A DNA stretch of 36,614 bases from Candidatus Fermentithermobacillaceae bacterium UBA3907 (GCA_002391545.1 DGFF01000091.1:1-36614), one strand, 5' to 3'. Shown: positions 1 to 8,311, counted from the first letter of the stretch. Notes: generated by a model from the letters alone, not told the origin. A program made the numbers and translations.

Positions 1-19
1 AGATGTGTATAAGAGACAG
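1..19 (+). other. Nextera/Tn5 mosaic-end adapter (artefact)
   Basis: The first 19 bases, agatgtgtataagagacag, are exactly the transferred-strand mosaic end used in Nextera tagmentation libraries. They are not genomic. The same adapter in inverted orientation closes the contig at 36596-36614. Confidence 0.97.
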
Positions 20-215
20 AAATGGTTTGAATCGGAAGTCCAAGGAGGATCAACGGCCAGAAAACGGCCAGAAATGGAATGGGCGAAATGCGAAACTTGC
101 CCGGGCTCCAAAATAGATATATTATTATCCGTAAGAATGTAAATTTAGAACATCTTTCAGTATGCATTCGGGCAAGTACTAGGTTAATCCTAAGGTACGA
201 TCGGGTGGTGATAAA
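20..215 (+). other. Left-edge stretch upstream of niaR
   Basis: One plus frame is open from the adapter junction to a TAA at 140-142 (about 40 codons, with a CETC pair). It could be the 3' tail of a cut-off gene, but I recognise no family. A short direct repeat (acggccagaa twice near 52-72) and an 8-bp inverted repeat (CTTGCCCG at 96-103, CGGGCAAG at 169-176) lie here. The niaR promoter must fall in the last part, but I see no convincing -35/-10 pair. Confidence 0.3.
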
Positions 216-734
216 ATGAACGCTGGTGAAAGGCGAGAACGAATTGTTGAAATATTGTCTTCTTCGACTCAGCCTGTTACGGGAACATCTTTAGCATCTG
301 TTCTGGGAGTTACAAGGCAGGTCATAGTACAAGATGTAGCGGTGTTGCGAGCTAGAGGAGAAAAGATCCTAGCAACCCCAAAAGGTTATACTTACTGGAC
401 TGACCCTGGAAAGACAGGAATTGTAAAGATGATAGCCGTAAAACACGACTTCTGCGACACTGAAGAAGAACTGCTAACCATGGTTGACAGCGGAGTTGAG
501 GTAATCGACGTCATAGTAGAGCATCCAGTTTATGGCCAACTCGTTGGGTTGCTTTCCCTTACGACGCCGAAAGATGTAGAAGAGTTTATGAGGACCATAG
601 AAGAAACGCAGGCTGGTCTTTTGTCGTCGCTTACTGATGGCGTACATCTTCACACTGTTAGAGCCCCTAGCAAAGAACACATAGATAATCTGGAAAAAAC
701 CTTAGCCGAAAAAGGGCTTCTTATTTCAGACTGA
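216..734 (+). CDS. niaR: NiaR, niacin-responsive transcriptional repressor
   Basis: A 172-residue regulator with an N-terminal winged helix-turn-helix of the HTH_11 type (residues about 5-60, SLASVLGVTRQVIVQDVAVL) followed by a 3H domain (about 70-168). The domain is named for conserved histidines, and candidates here are H77, H103, H144 and H146. In the known family the 3H domain binds nicotinic acid and a metal, and the protein represses NAD biosynthesis and niacin-uptake genes. The ATG follows GGTGGTGATAAA, a plausible ribosome binding site. The next gene is a vitamin-type ECF S-component with a palindromic operator in its promoter, which fits NiaR controlling its neighbour. Length matches the family. 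The assignment is strong; binding of niacin is inferred from the family. Confidence 0.9.
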   Translation: MNAGERRERIVEILSSSTQPVTGTSLASVLGVTRQVIVQDVAVLRARGEKILATPKGYTYWTDPGKTGIVKMIAVKHDFCDTEEELLTMVDSGVEVIDVIVEHPVYGQLVGLLSLTTPKDVEEFMRTIEETQAGLLSSLTDGVHLHTVRAPSKEHIDNLEKTLAEKGLLISD

Positions 735-796
735 AGTTGCCGTATAATCGTCTGTTCTGATAACCCGAAGGAATAATGGAACTGCTGTTTGCTGTC

Positions 797-825
797 TTTA
801 CACCTGACAAGACAGGTGATATACT
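797..825 (+). promoter_or_regulatory. Sigma-A promoter with embedded NiaR-like operator
   Basis: TTTACA (797-802) and TATACT (820-825) are separated by exactly 17 bases. The spacer holds the palindrome CACCTGACAAGACAGGTG (801-818, arms CACCTG/CAGGTG), which touches the -35 box. A repressor bound here would block RNA polymerase. The position between niaR and a niacin-type transporter, and the resemblance to the palindromic GTGTC/GACAC style of NiaR sites, point to NiaR as the ligand-controlled repressor. Recognition by NiaR is inferred. Confidence 0.72.
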
Positions 826-875
826 GAGCCTATCTAAGCCACACCGATACATACTAACTTCAGGAGATGATTATA

Positions 876-1442
876 TTGCACCTTCTCGATGTTAAGACCA
901 TGACAGCAGGCGCCCTGCTTTTGGCTCTGTCTTTGCTGATACCCATAGCATTTGGAGGAGTCTTAGGAATTGTGATAGGTCCCTTTTCTGCGACTTTGGC
1001 TTCTCACGTGCCCGTTATGATTTCTATGATGTACGGCCCTTTCGTCGCAGGAATTGTGGCCTTGGGATCGGCAATAGGATTCTTTTTGAGGTTAGGTCCA
1101 GTAATCGCCTTAAGAGCTGCTATGCACATACCAGTAGCTATAATAGGAGCAATCCTTCTAAAGAAAAAAGTGTCTTTTCCTCTCGTCCTTACAATAACAG
1201 CACCCATTCATGCCCTTCTAGAAGGGCTCGTAGTACTTCCTTTTTTAACGTGGGGCGGTTCTAACGGTTTATATGGTAAAACCGAACCTATGTCTCTTTT
1301 TGCCTTGGTAGCTGGTGGTACCTTAATACACCACGCCCTAGATTCAGTTATATCTGTACTCTCGTGGCAAGTCCTCAAGCTATTTGTGAAACCGTCAACA
1401 GATACAGAGTTGGGCATAGGTAAAAACCACACACATGCCTGA
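876..1442 (+). CDS. ECF transporter S-component, probably niacin-specific
   Basis: A hydrophobic protein of about 188 residues with roughly six membrane segments and the small-residue-rich look of energy-coupling-factor substrate-binding (S) subunits. It would sit in the membrane and bind a vitamin for import with the shared EcfA/A'/T module, which is not in this window. Its neighbour niaR and the NiaR-like operator in its promoter suggest niacin (a NiaX-like role). An upstream ATG at 867 directly abuts the AGGAG (862-866) and is too close to use. The in-frame TTG at 876 lies 9 bases downstream of that AGGAG and is the better start. The C-terminus is histidine-bearing (KNHTHA). Substrate is inferred from context only. 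Confidence 0.75.
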   Translation: MHLLDVKTMTAGALLLALSLLIPIAFGGVLGIVIGPFSATLASHVPVMISMMYGPFVAGIVALGSAIGFFLRLGPVIALRAAMHIPVAIIGAILLKKKVSFPLVLTITAPIHALLEGLVVLPFLTWGGSNGLYGKTEPMSLFALVAGGTLIHHALDSVISVLSWQVLKLFVKPSTDTELGIGKNHTHA

Positions 1443-1474
1443 AATAGGTAATAACGGGACTGATAATTAAGAGG

Positions 1475-1502
1475 GAACCCCTCGTGAATGAGGGGTTCTT
1501 TG
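1475..1502 (+). terminator. Rho-independent terminator after the niacin transporter gene
   Basis: A perfect 9-bp stem GAACCCCTC / GAGGGGTTC (1475-1483 and 1490-1498) with a 6-base loop is followed by a short T-rich tail. It separates the plus-strand niaR region from the minus-strand FmdB gene that ends at 1503. Confidence 0.85.
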
Positions 1503-1727
1503 TTATGAATCTGCAGCGCTTTCCTCCTTGGCTTTTTGTTTGTACTCCTCCGATCTATTATCGGTACAGTAAAAGCCAGAACCTTTGAATATTATTCCGA
1601 CATTACGGCTGATTAACTTCTTTACTGGCCCACCGCATGTTGGACAAGTCGTAAGAGGCGCATCTGTTATCTTCTGCACTTCTTCAAAAACTCCGCATTT
1701 TTCACATTTATACTCGTAAATTGGCAC
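1503..1727 (-). CDS. FmdB-family zinc-ribbon protein
   Basis: A 74-residue protein that begins (M)PIYEYKCEKCG and carries two CxxC knuckles (CEKC, CPTC), the hallmark of the FmdB/CxxC_CxxC_SSSS regulatory zinc-ribbon family. Function in the family is poorly known; a metal-binding regulatory role is assumed. An ORF reading extends upstream to 1751, but the GTG at 1725-1727 is preceded by AAGGGGGT with good spacing and gives the N-terminus typical of the family. The C-terminus is charged (KQKAKEESAADS). It follows hydA on the same strand but has its own likely promoter and is separated by a hairpin, so it is probably transcribed on its own. Confidence 0.85.
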   Translation of the reverse strand: MPIYEYKCEKCGVFEEVQKITDAPLTTCPTCGGPVKKLISRNVGIIFKGSGFYCTDNRSEEYKQKAKEESAADS

Positions 1728-1761
1728 TCTTAACAACCCCCTTTTCCCCACGCCTATAATA

Positions 1762-1790
1762 CGTATAAATAATAGACAACACTATGTCAA
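1762..1790 (-). promoter_or_regulatory. Candidate promoter of the FmdB-family gene
   Basis: On the minus strand TTGACA (1790-1785) and TATACG (1767-1762) are 17 bases apart, about 35 bases upstream of the GTG start. The -35 is perfect and the -10 is imperfect. Confidence 0.5.
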
Positions 1791-1821
1791 TACGTCAAAC
1801 AGTTAAGCAGAGACCTCGAGC

Positions 1822-1850
1822 GAAGCAGAAACCCCCGTCCCCTTTGCTTC
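1822..1850 (-). repeat. Short intergenic repeat, copy A
   Basis: It contains GAAGCAGAAACCCCCGTCCC (1822-1841), which occurs exactly once more, inverted, at 15848-15867. Both copies have a closing TGCTTC, so each can form a weak hairpin with GAAGCA/TGCTTC ends and a C-rich centre. It lies between hydA and the FmdB gene. It resembles the GTCCCC-containing short intergenic repeats of many Clostridia. Confidence 0.65.
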
Positions 1851-1866
1851 TTCTTTTGTAATGTGA

Positions 1867-1895
1867 AGGCCCAGGCTAGTGTGTTGCCTGGGCCT
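1867..1895 (-). terminator. Hairpin at the 3' end of the hydrogenase operon
   Basis: A perfect 10-bp stem AGGCCCAGGC / GCCTGGGCCT with a 9-base loop lies 29 bases beyond the hydA stop codon. The following T content on the minus strand is modest (ttcacatt), so it could be a weak terminator or an mRNA-stabilising hairpin. Confidence 0.6.
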
Positions 1896-1923
1896 ATCTA
1901 GGTTAGTTCCTAATCTGCGTTGG

Positions 1924-3732
1924 TTAGGAGTCGCTTTCGCCGGCCACTTGAGATTGGGCAACTCTATCGAGAGCCCATATCCCCTGATCATCTTTGTATA
2001 TCATTGATCCAAAGGGTGAACGCCACGTGTACGACGTGTGCAACAACTGGTGAGATTTGTCGCTCAATGGCTTGCCCAAAAATGTGTCGTACAATTCCTT
2101 GACTGCAGGGTTTTCATGCGACTTGCGTAAAGGCATGTTCTTATCTATCTCGTAGATAGCCTCTATCCTCTTCTGCCTGATCTCATCATTGGTCGGAATC
2201 GGTTGCCCGCCTCCGCCTATGCAGCCACCTGGGCATGACATGATCTCAATAAAATGATATTCGGCTTCTCCAGATTTCACCCGATCCAAAACGTCCCTGG
2301 CATTTCCAAGCCCATGGGCTACAGCAATCTTCAAGGTCGTTCCATCAAGTTCCACTGAAGCTTCCTTGACGCCGTCGAGACCGCGTACTTCTTCAAAATC
2401 TATCTTCTCTAAAGTTTTGCCGGTGTATATTTCGTAAGCGGTTCTCACAGCCGCTTCCATGACCCCGCCTGTAGCTCCAAAAATAGCTGCTGCTCCCGTA
2501 GAAATCCCCAACGGGTCGTCGTACTCTTCTTCTGGGAGACTGTCGAAGTCTATTCCTGCTTCCTTTATCATGTCCGCAAGTTCTCTTACGGTCAGCACGT
2601 AATCTACGTCTTGATACCCAGATGCAGTCATTTCTGGTCTCTGGCATTCAAATTTCTTGGCAGTACAAGGCATTATCGACACTACTACCATATTAGCAGG
2701 ATCGATCCCGATCTTTTCTGCATAATAGGTTTTAGCCAGGGCCCCAAACATCTGCTGCGGTGACTTACATGAAGAGACGTTCTGCGATAGGTCCGGATAG
2801 AACTCTTCCATGAAGTTAATCCAACCTGGACTGCAAGAAGTGATCAGCGGAAGTTCTCCTCCCGTCGCCAACCGCTCTAGAAGCTCAGAACCTTCCTCCA
2901 TAATTGTGACGTCAGCTGCAAAGTTTGTATCAAAAACTTTGTCAAACCCTAATTGTCGCAGAGCCGCAACCATCTTACCGGTACTTATGCTTCCTGGAGC
3001 GAGCCCAAACGGTTCTCCAACAGCAACTCTGGTAGCGGGCGCAGTCTGAACTATCACAAACTTGTCAGGATCGTAGATAGCCTGCCAAACTTCCTCAGTA
3101 TAATCCCTTTCGTACAGAGCACCTACAGGACAAACCAAAGTACATTGACCGCACTGTACGCAAGGACTCTCGCTCATGCTTTCGCCCCAGGCTGGTCCAA
3201 TTTCTGTGCTCAGGCCTCTTCCGTAGGGCCCAATAGCATTTACTGTTTGGATCTTTTCGCACACCGCTACACAACGTCTGCACAGTATGCATTTATTCGG
3301 ATCGCGAACTATGGCAGGAGTCGACATATCGATGGGTTTTATCTCATCGTCGCTTTCAAATCTAACTTCCCTAATCCCTAATCGCTCTGCTAAGCTCTGA
3401 AGCTCGCAGTTAAGGTTCCTAGGGCACGTGACACACTCATACGGGTGATCCGACAGAATCATCTCTACTGAGAGTCTCCGCGCAGCACGCACCACAGGAG
3501 TATTGGTGTGAACTACCATCCCTGGAGCCACATCCGTTACGCACGCAGCCTGCAAACCTTTGCTTTTTTCCACCTCCACCACGCAAACCCTACAACTGCC
3601 TATTTCGTTAATATCTTTCAAATAGCACAAGGAAGGAATCTCAATTCCAGCCTCCTTGGCCGCTTCAATTATTCTAGTCCCTTCTTCAACAGTTACCTGT
3701 TTCCCGTCTATGGTCAGGGTTACTAGCGCCAT
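1924..3732 (-). CDS. hydA: HydA, catalytic subunit of NAD-linked electron-bifurcating [FeFe]-hydrogenase
   Basis: A 602-residue cytoplasmic enzyme subunit that reduces protons to H2 (or the reverse) with electrons from ferredoxin and NAD(P)H delivered by partner subunits. Visible in order: a [2Fe-2S] domain (C36, C47, C50, C64); the His-Cys3 [4Fe-4S] site (H96, C100, C103, C109); a two-cluster ferredoxin domain (C148/151/154/158 and C191/194/197/201); and the H-cluster motifs TSCSPGW (C300), MPCTAKK (C355) and SCPGGCIGGGGQP (C500, C504). C322 in SSCKSP matches the proton-relay cysteine. A small-subunit-like tail follows, without the extra C-terminal [2Fe-2S] cluster seen in some HydA. The ATG follows a strong AAGGGGG. 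It is last in the hyd operon, 11 bases after hydB. Confidence 0.95.
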   Translation of the reverse strand: MALVTLTIDGKQVTVEEGTRIIEAAKEAGIEIPSLCYLKDINEIGSCRVCVVEVEKSKGLQAACVTDVAPGMVVHTNTPVVRAARRLSVEMILSDHPYECVTCPRNLNCELQSLAERLGIREVRFESDDEIKPIDMSTPAIVRDPNKCILCRRCVAVCEKIQTVNAIGPYGRGLSTEIGPAWGESMSESPCVQCGQCTLVCPVGALYERDYTEEVWQAIYDPDKFVIVQTAPATRVAVGEPFGLAPGSISTGKMVAALRQLGFDKVFDTNFAADVTIMEEGSELLERLATGGELPLITSCSPGWINFMEEFYPDLSQNVSSCKSPQQMFGALAKTYYAEKIGIDPANMVVVSIMPCTAKKFECQRPEMTASGYQDVDYVLTVRELADMIKEAGIDFDSLPEEEYDDPLGISTGAAAIFGATGGVMEAAVRTAYEIYTGKTLEKIDFEEVRGLDGVKEASVELDGTTLKIAVAHGLGNARDVLDRVKSGEAEYHFIEIMSCPGGCIGGGGQPIPTNDEIRQKRIEAIYEIDKNMPLRKSHENPAVKELYDTFLGKPLSDKSHQLLHTSYTWRSPFGSMIYKDDQGIWALDRVAQSQVAGESDS

Positions 3733-3743
3733 CTGTATCCCCC

Positions 3744-6700
3744 TTATTCTTTAACGTCACAACGCAAGCATCGCATTGCTTCTTGCTGTGCCTGAGTCGC
3801 ATCGTAACCTAATTCTACTTCAGCAAATGAGTTAACTCTGATGTTTGGAGACAGTTCCTTTGCTCGTATCCGCTCCAATTTATCCTCCACTATCGGCCTT
3901 GTCAGCTTTCTTTCGTGCTTCGGTTCTGGAACCACATTAGGATCTCCTACGAGAAGCTCGTTTATGGAAGACGCAGCCTTCTTACCAGCTTCGATAGCTT
4001 CGACCACTGTTGCAGGACCCGTTACGCAATCGCCACCTGCGAATATGCTAGGTATATCTGTAGCCAGAGTCCTTGGATCCACTTCGAAGGTTCCACCTCG
4101 TTTGATCTCGAGACCGTCACCCATAAAGACATCGGTGTCCGGTACCTGTCCAATGGCAGGTATGAAAACGTCACATTCCAGATCAAATTCGCTACCTTCT
4201 ATTGGATAGGTTCTGCGTCGTCCTGACGAATCGAATTCGCCTGCTCTCATTTTTACACAGCGAACCTTTTCCACCTTTCCGTCTCCAATGATCTCTACAG
4301 GGTTAACCATCAGGTTGAATGAAATGCCTTCTTCCATGGCGGCTTCAATCTCTTCTTTCTCCGCTGGCATATCTTCCTTACGCCGCCTGTATACTACTGT
4401 GACGCTTTCCGCACCCAATCGCTTTGCAGACCGGGCAGCGTCCATAGCAACATTTCCTCCGCCGACTACGACTACCTTTTTACCCTCTAGGTCCACGTCC
4501 TTGCCTAGATTAATATCGCGCAGAAGAACAACTCCAGGTACTACACCAGGAAGGTCCTCCCCTGGAATGCCCATCCGCTGATCTTTATGAGCACCTATGG
4601 CTATGAAAGTTGCATCGTACTCTTGCTTTAGCGTTTCCCAGGAAATATCTGTGCCTACTTTGACCCCAGTTTTTATAGTCACACCCAGGTTCTCAATGGC
4701 TTCGATATCTTTGTTGAGCGCATGCTTGGGTAACCTGTACTCAGGAATCCCGACTGCAAGCATACCGCCAGCCACAGGTAACGCTTCATATATCGTAACC
4801 GAATGCCCCTGAAGCGCTAGATAATGAGCAGCAGTCAAGCCTGCAGGTCCTGCGCCTACAATTGCAACCTTCTTGCCTGTAGGTGGCTTTACGCTAGGCT
4901 TGGGTCTGGCGCCGTTAAGGCTTACTGCGTAATCTGATGCAAAACGCTTTAGATCCCTAATTGCGATAGGTTCATCAAGCTGAGATCTCCTGCACCGCGA
5001 CTCGCACGGATGATTGCATACCCGACCGCATACTACTGGGAGCGGGTTCTCCCTCAGGATTTCTTCGTATGCCTCTGCAAAACGCCCTTGCGCTATCAAA
5101 TCTACATACATTGGAACGTCAACATTGGCAGGGCACGTATTTTGACAAGGCGCTGTGAACAACGCAGCACAAACAGAAGCAGGGCACTTCTTATCTATGA
5201 TGTGGGCTTCGTACTCTTCCCTGAAGTATTTAATGGTAGAAAGCACCGGATTGGGTGCACTTTGCCCCAAACCGCACAGAGCGCTTTCCTTTATTGCATT
5301 CCCCAATTCTTCCAGAGTTTCAATATCCTCTACTTTACCTTCTCCCTGGCTAATTCGGTGCAGTATTTCAAGCATTCGCTTGGTGCCTATTCTGCACGGC
5401 GCACACTTGCCACAAGATTCAGACTGTACAAATTCTAAGAAAAATTTGGCGAGGTCAACCATGCACGTATCTTGATCCATTACCACAAATCCGCCAGAAC
5501 CCATGATGGTTCCAAGCTCGGCAAGGGATTCGTAATCAACGGGAGTATTAAGGTATTCAACAGGGATACATCCTCCTGAGGGGCCACCTGTTTGAACCGC
5601 TTTGAATTTCTTGCCGTCTGGAAGCCCGCCGCCTATATCAAAAACGATTTCCCCAATCGAAGTGCCCATAGGTACCTCGGCTAAACCATTGTTATTTATC
5701 TGACCTGCAAGGGCAAATACCTTGGTACCCTTTGATGCTTCCGTACCGATAGTATTAAACCATTCGTGTCCCTTTCTCAATATCACAGGAACGTTGGCAA
5801 AAGTCTCCACATTATTTATAACAGTAGGTTTACCCCATAGCCCTTCATTGGCAGGGAATGGAGGCCTAGGTCTGGGTTCTCCTCTCAGACCCATTATCGA
5901 ATTCAACAGCGCAGTTTCCTCACCACAGACAAAAGCGCCAGCGCCTAATCTCAAATCTATGTCAAAATCAAACCCGGAATTAAGAATGTTCTTTCCAAGA
6001 AGACCTAACTCGCGGGCATCATCAATAGCCTTGTAAAGTCTACGTACTGCAAGAGGATATTCCGCACGCACATACACGTACCCTTGCGAAGCACCCACTG
6101 CATAGCCGGCGATGGTCATGCCCTCCAATAATCTATGGGGATCTCCCTCTATCGTTGATCGGTCCATAAAAGCCCCAGGGTCACCCTCGTCGGCATTGCA
6201 CACGATGTATTTGGGCGAACCTTCAGCCTTAGCGGCAAACTCCCATTTTAGACCAGTCGGGAAACCTGCCCCTCCTCGGCCACGAAGCCCTGCTTTTTTG
6301 ACCTCGTCGATTACTTCTTCGGGCTTCATCTGAAGCGCTTTGGCTAAGCCGAAGTATCCGTCCCGCGCAATATATTCTCTTATGGATTCAGGATTGATTA
6401 TTCCACAGTCTTCCAATACCACTCTGGTCTGCTTGTGGAAAAACGGAATATCTTCAAAATCCACGACCGCTCTTTCAGTTTCAGGCTCTCTGTAAAGGAG
6501 CCTTGGCACAACTCTTCCTTTAATTAGATGTTCTTCAACCAGTTCAGGAACGTCTTCCTCGTGGACTTGGCAATAGAAAACCCCTTCAGGGTACACCATC
6601 ATGTTTGGACCAAACCGGCAGAAACCAAAACATCCTGTTTCTATTACCTTCACTTCTTTATCTAGTCCAACTCGGGCTATTTCTTTTTCTAGAGCTTCCT

Positions 6701-6773
6701 TGAGAACCATGCTGCCCGACGCATGGCATCCAGTTCCTGAACACACAAGAATATGACTCCTATAAAACTCCAT
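3744..6773 (-). CDS. hydB: HydB-NfnB/GltD fusion: diaphorase subunit of bifurcating hydrogenase with added NAD(P)H flavoprotein module
   Basis: 1009 residues, against about 600 for usual HydB. Residues 1-95 are a thioredoxin-like [2Fe-2S] domain (C11, C16, C48, C52). Residues about 110-520 are NuoF-like: GLRGRGGAGFPTGLKW at 162-177 for FMN/NADH, then ESCGKCAPC (C454, C457, C460) and C500 for a [4Fe-4S] cluster. Canonical HydB then has a two-cluster ferredoxin tail. Here, after KKCPASVC (529-535), the chain runs into a glutamate-synthase-small-subunit/NfnB-type module: Cys-rich helical domain (C543, C547, C582, C586, C590, C594), FAD site GAGPAG (640-645), second Rossmann GGGNVAMDAARSAKRLGA (771-788), YRRRKEDMP, GGDC (913-916) and a CLRC tail (1002-1005). 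The arginines after the second Rossmann would suit NADPH. Inference: an extra flavin site that may link NADP(H) to the hydrogenase. Confidence 0.92.
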   Translation of the reverse strand: MEFYRSHILVCSGTGCHASGSMVLKEALEKEIARVGLDKEVKVIETGCFGFCRFGPNMMVYPEGVFYCQVHEEDVPELVEEHLIKGRVVPRLLYREPETERAVVDFEDIPFFHKQTRVVLEDCGIINPESIREYIARDGYFGLAKALQMKPEEVIDEVKKAGLRGRGGAGFPTGLKWEFAAKAEGSPKYIVCNADEGDPGAFMDRSTIEGDPHRLLEGMTIAGYAVGASQGYVYVRAEYPLAVRRLYKAIDDARELGLLGKNILNSGFDFDIDLRLGAGAFVCGEETALLNSIMGLRGEPRPRPPFPANEGLWGKPTVINNVETFANVPVILRKGHEWFNTIGTEASKGTKVFALAGQINNNGLAEVPMGTSIGEIVFDIGGGLPDGKKFKAVQTGGPSGGCIPVEYLNTPVDYESLAELGTIMGSGGFVVMDQDTCMVDLAKFFLEFVQSESCGKCAPCRIGTKRMLEILHRISQGEGKVEDIETLEELGNAIKESALCGLGQSAPNPVLSTIKYFREEYEAHIIDKKCPASVCAALFTAPCQNTCPANVDVPMYVDLIAQGRFAEAYEEILRENPLPVVCGRVCNHPCESRCRRSQLDEPIAIRDLKRFASDYAVSLNGARPKPSVKPPTGKKVAIVGAGPAGLTAAHYLALQGHSVTIYEALPVAGGMLAVGIPEYRLPKHALNKDIEAIENLGVTIKTGVKVGTDISWETLKQEYDATFIAIGAHKDQRMGIPGEDLPGVVPGVVLLRDINLGKDVDLEGKKVVVVGGGNVAMDAARSAKRLGAESVTVVYRRRKEDMPAEKEEIEAAMEEGISFNLMVNPVEIIGDGKVEKVRCVKMRAGEFDSSGRRRTYPIEGSEFDLECDVFIPAIGQVPDTDVFMGDGLEIKRGGTFEVDPRTLATDIPSIFAGGDCVTGPATVVEAIEAGKKAASSINELLVGDPNVVPEPKHERKLTRPIVEDKLERIRAKELSPNIRVNSFAEVELGYDATQAQQEAMRCLRCDVKE

Positions 6774-6803
6774 CAGGCCTCTCCTCTCCTATCCGAAACA
6801 TTT

Positions 6804-7178
6804 TCACAACATTTGTTCTTCCACATTAATGACCCACTCTTCTACCGGCTTGTGATTTATAATATGGGATACTACAATCTGCCTCGCTTTATCTGGGTCT
6901 ACCTTGCCGTAAACTACCTCAGGCTCCCCTGGAATCTCAACCGTTACTATTGGCTCTTGTGAGCAAAGGCCTATGCAGCCAGTTTCTGTTACAGTAACAT
7001 CCAACTTTTTCCTCTTCCTAAGCTCGTCTAGTACGGCGAGCATTGTATCCCTAGCACCCGCAGCTATCCCACAAGTACCCATCCCCACAACTATCCTGGG
7101 GCTTCCTGAAGCTGAGCGAAGACGTATTTCTTGAAGTGTTTCTTCTTTGATCCGCTCAAGTTCTTCAATCGATTTCAA
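6804..7178 (-). CDS. [2Fe-2S] thioredoxin-like ferredoxin of the hydrogenase operon
   Basis: A 124-residue protein with a thioredoxin-like [2Fe-2S] fold: VVGMGTCGIAAGA (C36) and ETGCIGLC (C68, C72). Only three ligand cysteines are evident, and the segment GMGTCGIAAGA is as I know it from small ferredoxins in other hydABC loci, so this is probably a family trait and not damage. It is expected to be a small electron-transfer or accessory subunit beside HydB. The start is TTG at 7178, with AGGAGG about 9 bases upstream. That TTGA overlaps the stop of the preceding ATPase gene, so the two are translationally coupled. HydB follows 30 bases downstream. Confidence 0.82.
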   Translation of the reverse strand: MKSIEELERIKEETLQEIRLRSASGSPRIVVGMGTCGIAAGARDTMLAVLDELRKRKKLDVTVTETGCIGLCSQEPIVTVEIPGEPEVVYGKVDPDKARQIVVSHIINHKPVEEWVINVEEQML

Positions 7179-7744
7179 AGTACAAGACCTCCTCTATCTG
7201 GGCGATAACCTGCAGAATACAGCCCTTGGGTTAATTCTTCCTCCACTTTGCCTAGAAAAATCAACTGATTCCGGCTGTCTTCTCCAATATCATCCCATAT
7301 ACTATTTGTATCAAAATGGTAGACACCGTTTGGGCCGCAGTACGTAAACAACACACGCAAGTCTGGATTGCCAGCTAGGAACGAAACAAAAGTAGCTACT
7401 ATGTCTCCTAAAGGCTGCCTATCCGGATGGTTAAGCTTGTAATTCACTACTACGCAAGCTCCGCCTAACTCGCTATCTTCTATGGACAATGAACCTCCTG
7501 CCAGCTCCGCAGCCTGAGCTACAAGGGGCAGCCCCAAACCTACGTGTTTACGGTCTGACGAAGTGTAAAAAGGGTCTAGAATCCGTTCCCGTTCGTCAGA
7601 GCTTATACCCTTCCCATCATCTGAAACTGTTACCTGCAAAAGATCGTGTTCCAGACTTTCCAAAATATCTACCTTTACCGTCCGGGCGCCCGCATGTGCG
7701 CTATTTTGCAAAAGATCGAGCAGGTGTAAAGACAAGTCTACCAT
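7175..7744 (-). CDS. HATPase (GHKL) domain protein of the hydrogenase operon
   Basis: A 189-residue protein with a GHKL ATP-binding domain: N box LLQNSAHAGA, G1 box SDDGKGI, F-like box DPFYTSS and G2 box HVGLGLPL. No histidine-phosphotransfer helix is seen before it, so it is not a complete sensor kinase. The last 80 residues (after about residue 105) are a separate small domain I do not recognise. Similar ATPase genes are found in hydABC operons of Thermotoga and Firmicutes. The ORF opens at 7753 with GTG, but GGAGG sits 8 bases before the ATG at 7744, which is the likelier start. It probably belongs to a signalling arm with the RsbW-type fusion upstream; a target is not visible. Confidence 0.82.
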   Translation of the reverse strand: MVDLSLHLLDLLQNSAHAGARTVKVDILESLEHDLLQVTVSDDGKGISSDERERILDPFYTSSDRKHVGLGLPLVAQAAELAGGSLSIEDSELGGACVVVNYKLNHPDRQPLGDIVATFVSFLAGNPDLRVLFTYCGPNGVYHFDTNSIWDDIGEDSRNQLIFLGKVEEELTQGLYSAGYRPDRGGLVL

Positions 7745-7783
7745 TACCTGCACCTCCGCACTTTGCTTGAGAGTACCCGAAAA

Positions 7784-8311
7784 CTAGCTACCTGCAACAT
7801 GAACAGTCTCCGCTTCTTCCTTCTTTCTGTACAGATCCAAAATGGCAGGTACTTTATCTTGGGTTACCCGGCCATGTGTATCTTCATTGACGGTCATAAC
7901 TGGCGCCAAGCCACAAGCACCCAAACATCTTACAACTTCAATAGTGAACAGACCATCGTCTGTTGTATCCCCTGCAGTAATGCCCAGTTCTTTTTCGAGC
8001 CTCTCCAACACATCAGGAGCCCCTCGCACATAGCAAGCAGTCCCCTGGCATGAGGATATAATATACTTCCCTCTCGGCTTTTCCCTGAAAAGCGAATAGA
8101 AAGTTATGACTCCATACACTTCAGTTAGAGAGACTCCAAGGGTTTCCGCAATCTTTACTTGAATATCCTTGGGTACATAACCCAGGCGTTCCTGTACATA
8201 GTGGAGTACCTGAACTAAAGCCCCTCTATTCCCTCTGTTTTGCTCAATGATCCGTTCGATATCCAAATAAGCTTCTGCACATTCACATTTGTGCTCAGTG
8301 TTATTGGACAC
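7784..8311 (-). CDS. hydC: HydC, NuoE-like [2Fe-2S] subunit of bifurcating hydrogenase
   Basis: A 175-residue protein of the NuoE/24-kDa family. An N-terminal helical domain (about 15-80, VLHYVQERLGYVPKDI, EVYGVITFYSLF) precedes a thioredoxin-like [2Fe-2S] domain with C88, C93, C129 and C133 (C-x4-C-x35-C-x3-C, motif CLGACGLAP). In HydABC this subunit carries one cluster next to HydB. The extra N-terminal CEC (C9, C11) may be incidental. It lies in the same minus-strand operon, 57 bases after the DRTGG-like gene. Confidence 0.93.
   Translation of the reverse strand: MSNNTEHKCECAEAYLDIERIIEQNRGNRGALVQVLHYVQERLGYVPKDIQVKIAETLGVSLTEVYGVITFYSLFREKPRGKYIISSCQGTACYVRGAPDVLERLEKELGITAGDTTDDGLFTIEVVRCLGACGLAPVMTVNEDTHGRVTQDKVPAILDLYRKKEEAETVHVAGS

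Noticed and set aside
801..818. Palindrome as a terminator
   Set aside because: It lies in a promoter spacer without a T tract, upstream of a gene.
6804..7178. Loss of a cluster ligand in the [2Fe-2S] protein
   Set aside because: The one-cysteine GMGTCGIAAGA segment matches what I know from homologues in other hydABC loci, so it is not evidence of decay.
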